Assembly (NCBI GenBank): GCA_019648995.1
Contig: BLXT01002683.1
Span: 352,882 to 374,104 of the forward strand
DNA: 21,223 nucleotides
Direction of reading: 5' to 3'
Source of the DNA: Plakobranchus ocellatus
Taxonomy: Eukaryota; Mollusca; Gastropoda; Plakobranchidae
The position numbers were made by a program, and so were the translations under genes. Below are positions 17,299 through 21,223 of the stretch, piece by piece. Under the pieces are notes generated by a model. It was not told where the DNA came from, ran no database searches, and saw nothing but the letters and a program-made list of their open reading frames with translations. Position 1 is the first letter of the stretch; every line of letters begins with the position of its first letter.

Positions 17299-18164
17299 AT
17301 AGATAAATAAAGAAAGAAATACATAGATAGGTAGATAGATAAACACAGAGATAGATAAATAGATAGACAGATGTATAGATAGAAATATAGAAGATAATAT
17401 AGGTAGTAGGTAGGTACTCCAGCTTAGAGGCTGTAAACAGCGCACTAAATCATCTTAATGATTTTTTTCCCTGGCAAGTCAGCCAGATTACGGCTACTTT
17501 GAGCTAATGAAGTAATAAAGTGTGTTTTAGCCCAATCGACACGTCTAGCCTAATCATTTTCAGAGAGTTTTCACCCATTAAAGGAATGAAACTGGCGACT
17601 CCAAAATACACCAATGGTGCTACTACTTAACATTGTGTCATAGGACTCGCATCATCTAAGGAGGTGCATTCTTTAAAATGTGTAAAGTGGTGGAGAAAAT
17701 ACACTACACGGACGGATAGGACTGGTTTGATTTTTGCATAAGCGAAAGTATAGCCCGTCAGCAACAAAGTGATATCAGGCTCCGAGGCTCCCTTCAGATC
17801 AAAGCATCAGTAGCGCACAACACAGATAAAAACATGAATAAATAATGGCGTAGGTCGTTACGGCCTATCGTTGAGATCCTACAAGTATAATTAAAGTTGC
17901 TGTTGCTCTTGTTATCCGCAGGCTAACAACATCAGGGCCGATATAGCTACAGATACTATATATGCCCAGGCTATGGATCATATGAGTGATCAAAAGTCGA
18001 GAGTCTCTGAAGAGTACGAACTTCAGAAGTCACTGTTTCACTGGTATCTCACCATTTCCTCCGAGGGACCAGTGCGCATGACTGCGTGGAACTTTGGGAT
18101 TGATACTCTCAGGTATGACGAGAATGCTCCAGAAGCAAGAGTCACGTGGTTTGCAAATTTGTAG
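6113..18164 (+). CDS. Nine-exon gene for a secreted protein with four copies of an uncharacterised domain
   Basis: Exons joined: 6113-6206, 7550-7731, 8595-8753, 12300-12514, 13074-13220, 14390-14614, 15859-15958, 16844-17038, 17922-18164. The spliced frame is 1560 nt, giving 519 residues plus TAG. All introns begin GT and end AG, and phases match at every junction (1,0,0,2,2,2,0,0). Residues 1-23 form a signal peptide with likely cleavage after Ala23. Four related domains follow, at about 36-145, 146-266, 267-386 and 388-519. Shared landmarks are a Q (92, 209, 326, 455), an aromatic strand before a G (123, 240, 359, 488) and a closing W (142, 266, 385, 515). Sequons N49-A-T, N104-G-T and N251-H-T fit a secreted glycoprotein. 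There are only four cysteines after the signal (34, 94, 120, 271) and no later membrane segment. I recognise the general look of unnamed invertebrate proteins but cannot name a family or function. The gene model is well supported; the function is unknown. Confidence 0.85.
6207..7549 (+). other. Intron 1, with short TG tract and G-rich tract
   Basis: It contains GTGTGTGTGTGTTTGTG at 6240-6257 and a run of G blocks at 6474-6507 (see findings). The remainder is A+T-rich with no recognised element. The - strand open frames near 6283-6547 only mirror the G-rich tract. Confidence 0.6.
7550..7731 (+). CDS. Coding exon 2: N-terminal half of domain 1 (residues 33-92)
   Basis: The acceptor CCATCAG ends at 7549. 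The exon encodes V-C-D-R-K-W38 followed by IYTHDEYGNATFG, then the leucine-rich stretch KELIKLALNGN and RARLYLPD, ending at Q92. The W-x2-IY-x2-D-x2-G pattern recurs in domain 3 (W272-x2-VY-x2-D-x2-G). The donor CAG|GTCATT is weak but phase 0, as exon 3 requires; the nearby AA|GTATAA (7719) would be out of phase with exon 3. It holds sequon N49-A-T. The exon is visibly richer in G+C than its flanks. Confidence 0.87.
8077..8158 (+). mobile_element. SINE copy, partial
   Basis: It contains a B-box-like GGTTCGAGTTC (8080-8090), then GGCCTGACGATGGCCTGAAA and GAAATCATCTTGTTATTGAC, aligning with the T-arm and tail of the full copy at 15641-15795. The A box is not recognisable. Confidence 0.7.
8186..8408 (+). 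mobile_element. Second tRNA-headed SINE-like insertion flanked by direct repeats
   Basis: A tRNA-like head lies at about 8249-8312: ACTGGCAAGGCGGTAAGTGC, then a consensus B box GGTTCGAATCC (8290-8300). It is followed by a body (CGTCTTCTGTCTTGTCTTGC) unrelated to the other SINE tail. Near-identical direct repeats flank it: CTCTTTTTTCTATTAGA (8186-8202) and the same word with three extra Ts (8389-8408), consistent with a target-site duplication. Confidence 0.6.
8201..8242. repeat. Perfect 15-bp hairpin
   Basis: GAATAAGCCACTGAA (8201-8215) is the exact reverse complement of TTCAGTGGCTTATTC (8228-8242), with a 12-base loop. It sits between the left direct repeat and the tRNA-like head of the second SINE. 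Confidence 0.9.
8595..8753 (+). CDS. Coding exon 3: C-terminal half of domain 1 (residues 93-145)
   Basis: The acceptor ACGCATCAG ends at 8594, phase 0. The exon encodes LCFQSLRALANNGTHVD, then PWLFFMVCTSG (113-123) and closes with AMDWYVK (139-145). The aromatic strand plus TSG matches HTTG in domain 3, and the DW pair matches DW266 of domain 2. The donor AAG|GTGGGT (8754) is phase 0 and fits exon 4. A second plausible donor, TG|GTATGT at 8744, lies ten bases upstream inside the Trp142 codon. It holds sequon N104-G-T. Confidence 0.83.
9396..10222 (-). mobile_element. 5'-truncated non-LTR retrotransposon (LINE) remnant
   Basis: On the - strand it carries the C-terminal part of a reverse transcriptase including NNLRYADDTVLIA, in which YADD is the catalytic palm motif. 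A conserved-looking C-terminal region ends GLATWLGPG and WRDMIANAYKQGT with a stop at 9406. About ten bases past the stop is a TGATGATGATGA tail (9396-9407 read in reverse), as in RTE-like elements. The endonuclease and the first part of the RT are absent, the usual 5' truncation. The clade is my best guess from the C-terminal motif and the short triplet tail. Confidence 0.85.
9406..10213 (-). pseudogene. Frameshifted reverse-transcriptase C-terminal fragment
   Basis: Two overlapping - strand frames (10213 down to 9761, and 9807 down to 9406) belong to one ancestral frame. They are split at 9801-9812 by an extra copy of a 4-base word (CATACATACA on the + strand). The first frame contains the YADD palm motif and the thumb region up to PVLMY; the second resumes at MYGREAWTIS. 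It is dead within an intron of the host gene and on the opposite strand. Confidence 0.85.
10223..11035. other. Intron 3 segment, nothing recognised
   Basis: A+T-rich with small TA-rich patches near 10340-10450. Short open frames on both strands show no family likeness. Confidence 0.4.
11036..11215 (+). repeat. Left arm of an inverted repeat pair
   Basis: A G+C-rich patch rich in AAGCG/CGCTTG words. GCACAGAAAGAACGCGTGCT followed by TGCGAT (11062-11087) matches the reverse complement of 11852-11877 at 25 of 26 positions. Similarity continues more weakly outward (GAAGAGTC, AAAGC) and inward (AAGCAAGCG). Confidence 0.7.
11655..11900 (-). repeat. Right arm of an inverted repeat pair
   Basis: ATCGCAAGCAAGCGTTCTTT followed by CTGTGC (11852-11877) pairs with the left arm. 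A second, diverged copy of the same words (GATCGCAAGCGCGATAAAGC, GAGCGTGCTTTCTGT) lies at about 11762-11797 in the same arm, so the arm itself is repetitive. The short open frame across it is not coding-like. Confidence 0.65.
12029..12235 (+). other. Short stretch open in two frames; coding status unclear
   Basis: One frame is open for 68 codons to TAA at 12233-12235 and reads like a basic helical segment (MFRAWIILTLYLRAYM and on). The +1 frame is open from 12043 to 12228. Neither is needed to connect exon 3 to exon 4, whose phases already agree. It may be a relic of an element or chance. Confidence 0.2.
12300..12514 (+). CDS. Coding exon 4: N-terminal half of domain 2 (residues 146-216 and part of 217)
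   Basis: A clear acceptor (pyrimidine-rich, TTTCTTCAG) ends at 12299. The exon encodes DISHEREPIFSNFIDGTPMK, a helix-like QIIQLHEAAKRM (168-179), then FPFQNVILDPETG and NGQNVLHMGQ. The donor AG|GTCAGT at 12515 is good and splits the Arg217 codon (phase 2). This copy lacks the N-terminal Trp of domains 1, 3 and 4, with EREPIFS aligning in its place, so domain 2 is the most divergent at its start. The - strand open frame here is a shadow. Confidence 0.87.
13074..13220 (+). CDS. Coding exon 5: C-terminal half of domain 2 (residues 218-265, parts of 217 and 266)
   Basis: The acceptor AAAATCTAG ends at 13073. The first base completes Arg217. The exon encodes YKDGHITFHEV, then YQWFSFWSNLG (230-240), a basic W-S-I-K-N-H-T segment with sequon N251, and AALDW ending in a split Trp266. 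The donor TG|GTGGGT at 13221 (phase 2) matches exon 6. No open frame of reporting length covers it, because the exon is short and bounded by stops. Confidence 0.86.
13221..14389 (+). other. Intron 5, with C run and tandem duplication
   Basis: It contains a 12-base C run (13375-13386) and, near the acceptor, the 97-bp duplication listed separately. The rest is A+T-rich without a recognised element. Confidence 0.5.
14141..14334 (+). repeat. Exact 97-bp tandem duplication
   Basis: Copy 1 is 14141-14237 and copy 2 is 14238-14334; I see no mismatch between them. Each copy carries a pyrimidine tract ending TTTCATTCAACAG (AG at 14191-14192 and 14288-14289) that resembles a splice acceptor. The true acceptor of exon 6 is 55 bp past the end of copy 2. 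Confidence 0.95.
14390..14614 (+). CDS. Coding exon 6: N-terminal half of domain 3 (residues 267-340, parts of 266 and 341)
   Basis: The acceptor GGTATTTAG ends at 14389. The exon encodes YADECWRHVYTND, then FPIFGAIEDLVDSVKRG, RVRVRFDDQ, VSNLRVKGDVVAGQLLQEV and GYGAD. This is the copy with all landmarks intact and the best query for finding relatives. The donor AG|GTGCGA at 14615 splits Arg341 in phase 2, the same place and phase as the intron inside domain 2. Thirteen bases after the exon a long triplet-repeat array begins, and reading through the donor stays open to 15095. The long leucine tract in that read-through frame is therefore intronic. Confidence 0.88.
14627..14960 (+). repeat. Long CTG/CTA triplet-repeat array
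   Basis: Imperfect then near-pure blocks alternate between CTG and CTA triplets: CTG block about 14709-14741, CTA/CCA about 14742-14805, CTG about 14806-14841, CTA about 14842-14934, then CTG again. In different frames it reads poly-Leu, poly-Thr/Ala or, on the - strand, poly-Ser. These are repeat artefacts rather than genes. Confidence 0.95.
15630..15806 (+). mobile_element. Full-length tRNA-derived SINE with perfect 11-bp target-site duplication
   Basis: CTGTCATCAGT flanks the insertion at 15630-15640 and 15796-15806. The element (15641-15795) has a polymerase III A box TGGCACAGTGG (15653-15663) and B box GGTTCGAGTCC (15707-15717). A tRNA-like acceptor stem (GTCGGTG with CACCGAT, one G-T pair) and a perfect T stem (GCGGG/CCCGC) are retained. 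The tail is GGCCTGACGGAGGACCTGAA, AGCCTGAGATCACCTTGTTG, GGCTGAATAC and an A run. It is inserted in intron 6, sense to the host gene. The anticodon arm is not a credible tRNA, so this is not an active tRNA gene. Confidence 0.92.
15859..15958 (+). CDS. Coding exon 7: middle/C-terminal part of domain 3 (residues 342-374)
   Basis: The acceptor TTTTTTTTCACAG ends at 15858. The first base completes Arg341. The exon encodes YFVEAETRMKFSIAHTTG, then TVVSYEYLVGSHSRK. KFSIAHTTG aligns with LFFMVCTSG of domain 1 and LTISSEG of domain 4. The donor AAG|GTAAGG at 15959 is strong and phase 0. At 100 bp it is one of the shortest exons and depends on both neighbours for its frame, which agree. Confidence 0.85.
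15959..16590 (+). other. First part of intron 7, nothing recognised
   Basis: A+T-rich without repeats or coding-like stretches. CGTAATCCTTTCCGTAATCC at 16142-16161 is a small direct repeat. Confidence 0.4.
16591..16720 (+). repeat. Compound (CA)n-(CGCA)n-(CA)n-(TA)n microsatellite
   Basis: CA repeats with a GCACGCAC middle block pass directly into TA repeats and end in ATATATATATTT. The - strand open frame over it is an artefact. Confidence 0.93.
16844..17038 (+). CDS. Coding exon 8: end of domain 3 and N-terminal half of domain 4 (residues 375-439)
   Basis: The acceptor TCTTATTGAG ends at 16843, phase 0; its pyrimidine tract is modest. The exon encodes VNPPMRRIIEWIVD, closing domain 3 at W385, then TRPWSVVLETVDPPG opening domain 4 at W392, then FDLKDAVMGGARIRLNVLLD and SFFTQ439. 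The donor CAG|GTGAGA is strong and phase 0. Unlike the other exons it spans a domain boundary. Confidence 0.86.
17218..17395 (+). repeat. (GATA)n microsatellite
   Basis: A long run of GATA units degrades on its 3' side into GATAAATA, GACAGATG and TAGGTAGG variants, in intron 8. The - strand open frame reading YLSIYLSI is an artefact. Confidence 0.93.
17750..17800 (-). mobile_element. SINE 3'-tail fragment, antisense
   Basis: The reverse complement reads GGGAGCCTCGGAGCCTGATA then TCACTTTGTTGCTGACGGGC, aligning with the tail of the SINE at 15641-15795 and the fragment at 1118-1162. The head is missing. Confidence 0.6.
17922..18164 (+). CDS. Coding exon 9: C-terminal half of domain 4 and stop codon (residues 440-519)
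   Basis: A strong acceptor (TGTTGCTCTTGTTATCCGCAG) ends at 17921, phase 0. The exon encodes ANNIRADIATDTIYAQAMD, a charged SDQKSRVSEEYELQKS linker, then FHWYLTISSEG, AWNFGIDTL and VTWFANL followed by TAG at 18162-18164. The W-F pair four residues before the stop corresponds to the DW/EW that ends the other domains, so the protein ends cleanly at a domain border. Confidence 0.9.
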   Translation, partial: ANNIRADIATDTIYAQAMDHMSDQKSRVSEEYELQKSLFHWYLTISSEGPVRMTAWNFGIDTLRYDENAPEARVTWFANL

Positions 18165-18233
18165 AGGAAAAGTTGAATAAATCTATATATCTAAGAGGAA
18201 TATTTGCTATTCTGATTTGCAGCGTTGAATAAA
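18165..18233 (+). terminator. 3' UTR with two polyadenylation signals
   Basis: AATAAA occurs at 18176-18181, twelve bases after the stop, and again at 18228-18233 followed by a TGTTTTATGT-type T/G-rich stretch. The second is the likelier cleavage signal because of the T/G-rich downstream element. Cleavage itself cannot be seen. Confidence 0.5.
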
Positions 18234-18625
18234 TGTTTTATGTTAATACAGCACAATATCATTCATCTTTCACAGAAGAATGGGAGTGGCAAGGAATGAA
18301 AGCATTTTAGAAGTATGAGAGAAAAAAGAATGTGGATAAAATGTTTAAGAGAGAAAAATGAAAAATTTAAATGATCGGTTACAAGTGAAGCGATGGAAAT
18401 TTATTTTAAAACCTGCCTGTTTCTGTGACGCATTTTTTTCCAGAATGTGGAAAACGGCATTCATGATACAAGTGTAATTGCATAGCAAGCATTTTAAATA
18501 GATTGAAAATAAATGTATCATATCATTAAAAATTAAGTAACATATGGAATAATTATCTTTAACTTGAGCACAAAAACATAGATAGGTAAAGTATTTTTTT
18601 TTAATATTATCGTTATGTGATGATA
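18234..18625. other. 3' flank, nothing recognised
   Basis: A+T-rich sequence after the second AATAAA, with no coding signal. Confidence 0.4.
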
Positions 18626-18634
18626 AGAGGGAGG

Positions 18635-18702
<68 letters not shown>

Positions 18703-18820
18703 ATTAGAGAAGAGTGGGAGAGAGAGTGAGAGACACACAATGTTGCAAAAAGAAGCGGAGGAAATGAGAAATAGAGAGTGAGAGAGAGAGAGTAAGGGAA
18801 AGAGTGGGTGAGAAACCTCA
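18626..18820 (+). repeat. GA-rich microsatellite array
   Basis: GGGAGGGAGGGA leads into (GA)n to about 18697, then degenerate GAGAGTGAGAGA-type sequence. The - strand open frames here are low-complexity artefacts. Confidence 0.92.
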
Positions 18821-20176
18821 AAGAAAAGATGGAAAACCAAAAACATGATTGAGATAATGTGGTCCCATAAGACCGATTTGATACTGCTTAATTTCTGGGA
18901 GTGTTTTTGTTATTTTTACCATCATCAGTAAGCTTTTTCTCATGTTTGTTGATGAACCAATAGTTCAAGATATTTTTTAGCATCCCAATACTAAACAATT
19001 TTAAAAAAAATTCAATTAACACATATACTTCCTCTTCAATAATTAGGGAGTATGAACTGAACATAGCTTGTAACCATTGCCATTAATGAAAGCGAATCTG
19101 GTTTTGGAAAGTTTTCACACATGCATCAAACGAAAGTAATATTACGTCTTTTAGACCTTGACGAACGTAATCTTTGTCCAAGATTGACTGCGCATATCTG
19201 GAGGGAGAACCAAGCGCTTCACTATCGACTGCAAAGAAAGAGGTTCAAAGGCTAAAGGTTATGACATAAGATCAAGGGTTACGCCCGCCTACATTTAAAT
19301 TAAATTGTGCTTAAACTCCTGTTTAAAATTTAAGAAAGAAATTTATCACGAAGGCTTTGCAATTCAATTATAGGTCTAGCTGAACACTGCCTGTGACACG
19401 GAGTTCTTTTTAATATACTAAAGATCAGAAATCACTCCAAGTCTTGCAAAAAATTGAATAGAAATTTTATTAATTTCAACGAAGAACAATTCTGTAGGTC
19501 TACAAATTCACAAACATTAGCGGAATATTTCTCAGCGATCTTCTGACAACCGCTCAACCATTCTTTTATATCCACCGCCAAAAGCTTGCAAAAATACTGG
19601 TTTTGCAATGCACAGGCCAATTATATCAATATCGCACAAACAACTCATGCCAGAAAAGACTAAAAATACCGTCTTATGTAATCAAGGTTAGATAAAAATA
19701 TTGACAAATAAAATACTCTCATTATCCTCTTCTTAATACATAAACATACGGAAGTTTTTGATTACACCACAAGCTTATCTCGTCCTTAGGCTACAATCGA
19801 ACAACTTCCTGTAAAAAATATTTTTGCACCCTCGAAAACCCACAAAAATTCTTTAAACGTAAAAAGTCAACATATCTAAAATAACAATGGAACTGTTAAA
19901 AACTAAAATAGGTCTAGTTCAGACCATTCTGAGTTGACTGAATATCTGCTTTGATTACAAGCTTTAGGCTGTATGTGACATCGAGTAAAATATTCATACA
20001 GAAAGATCTTTGAGCCCACAAATTCATACCCTCTCATTAAACTGTATATTCGTGTCGCCTGGTGTGTAACCCATTTGCATTTCCGCCACTAACGTTACTT
20101 TCCCACCAACAATCAAAGTCATTTTCGTCGTCGAGCATAATCGCACAGCCAGAACAATTGCCGAATAATACAATAA

Positions 20177-20180
<4 letters not shown>
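18821..20180. other. A+T-rich intergenic DNA, nothing recognised
   Basis: No repeats, RNA genes or convincing exons. The - strand 62-codon open frame at 19432-19620 has no family features or good splice context. Confidence 0.4.

Positions 20181-20259
<79 letters not shown>
20181..20259. repeat. (AT)n microsatellite, 79 bp uninterrupted
   Basis: Pure alternating AT, self-complementary. Open frames on both strands reading YIYIYI are artefacts. Confidence 0.97.
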
Positions 20260-20260
<1 letters not shown>

Positions 20261-20805
20261 TTTGCTCACTAAAAAGGATAAAGAAGGGCAGCTTTTTTGG
20301 GTCCTCTTTGTTTCTCTCTTATTGTGCTGTAAAAAAGGGCGTGCAGATTATATGCGTTAATTTTTTACCCATTTTTATCAGGCTCAAATAACACTGAGCT
20401 TATATGCTCAATGAAACTCATAATTATCTCAAACAAGATCGTTTTAAAAGGCTGTTGAAAATTAATGCTTCAATTTTCATTTTTAAACGTTACGATTGCG
20501 CTCAACCTTTTACAATTCTCTTAAACATATCCCGTTTATTACACAGATGAAGAAACAATTTGCGTGATGACAAAATATATCTTCCCATTAAAATAGATTC
20601 TGTTGAGACAAAAACCTTAAAACTGCACACAAAATTTAAACAAAATCATCCATGCAAGAAAACAAGTCGATTGTTGTTTTCCGATGAAAGAGACTATATA
20701 GCACAGAAGATAGTTACCACGTTCTGCAAAGACCCTCTTTTATTGGGTTTGAGTCCCATTAATTGCGCTTTAGCCGAACGGAGGATCTATAAATATATTT
20801 TAGCC

Positions 20806-20850
20806 TGTCAACAAAAAGGTGATCTCAGGCTTTCAGATCCTCTGATATAT
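20806..20850 (-). mobile_element. SINE 3'-tail fragment, antisense
   Basis: The reverse complement reads GAGGATCTGAAAGCCTGAGA then TCACCTTTTTGTTGA, matching GAGGACCTGAAAGCCTGAGA of the full SINE. It lies inside the 125-codon open frame that runs from 20560 to 20937. Confidence 0.65.
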
Positions 20851-21189
20851 TTTAGATATATAGAAGAACACACAAACCCTCTTTTCATACAGGAAAGTAG
20901 CTGTTGCAACTTTCTACTTTCAACAATGAAAACATAAAATACGTGAATAACTTCCCTTGTCTTCATTAACTGCAAAATGGTCTTTTTCTATTTGAAACGT
21001 AAAAAATCATTCCATATCTTAAAAATAGAAAAGAAACATGTATGACATTAAACGTTCAAAACTGACAGTGCAAAGTAGACAAGGGCTTGCATTTGCACCA
21101 TTTCGACTACTTTCAAACATCACATTGTAAACGTGGCAGCGTTTGAAACAACCCCACCATTGTGCAAATTAAGGTTTTGACCCTCCACT

Positions 21190-21217
21190 CCCCCCCCCCC
21201 CCCCCCCCCCCCCCCCC
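21190..21217 (+). repeat. 28-base C homopolymer
   Basis: An unbroken C run near the window end; its length in the assembly may be unreliable. Confidence 0.95.
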
Positions 21218-21223
21218 TTCCCC

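Noticed and set aside
16930-17445. 171-codon - strand open frame
   Set aside because: It is the antisense of exon 8 continued through the GATA array.
20560-20937. 125-codon + strand open frame
   Set aside because: It begins with a non-ATG codon, has no recognisable domain, and its CQQKGDLRLSDP part is an antisense SINE tail.

Overview
The window is nuclear DNA from an animal, most likely a heterobranch gastropod, possibly a sacoglossan sea slug. Several things point this way: spliced exons with GT/AG borders, A+T-rich introns full of microsatellites, tRNA-derived SINEs with target-site duplications, and a 5'-truncated non-LTR retrotransposon. The gastropod placement rests on recall: translated pieces of this SINE (containing 'GDLRLSGPPSG') resemble pieces that contaminate predicted sea-slug proteins. 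That inference was not tested.

One protein-coding gene can be assembled, and it appears complete. It runs on the + strand from 6113 to 18164 in nine coding exons. The first carries an ATG and a signal peptide; the other eight carry four successive copies of a domain of about 110-130 residues. All eight exon junctions agree in phase, and the joined frame is open for 519 codons before a TAG, followed by two AATAAA signals. Each domain has a similar plan: an N-terminal aromatic strand (W-x2-[IV]-Y type), a glycine-rich turn, a helix-like stretch, a [DGA]-Q site, an aromatic strand ending in S/T-x-G or similar, and a closing W-aromatic pair. I cannot assign the domain to a named family. The product is predicted to be a secreted, probably N-glycosylated protein of unknown function.

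Layout. 1-6095 is upstream non-coding DNA with a minisatellite (2813-3175), a large GA-rich array (4691-5199), two copies of a CCGTACGG-rich repeat and two SINE fragments. 6113-18164 is the gene. Its introns hold a second SINE type with a strong hairpin (8186-8408), a decayed LINE on the - strand (9396-10222), a pair of inverted repeats (about 11036-11215 and 11655-11900), an exact 97-bp tandem duplication (14141-14334), a triplet-repeat array directly after an exon (14627-14960), a full SINE with a perfect 11-bp target-site duplication (15630-15806), and CA/TA and GATA arrays. 18165-21223 is 3' UTR and A+T-rich flank with GA and AT arrays, a SINE fragment and a 28-base C run. No second gene is supported.

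The main result is the nine-exon gene. No single open frame reveals it, because its exons are short (94-243 bp) and the signal-peptide exon lies 1.3 kb upstream of the first domain exon.
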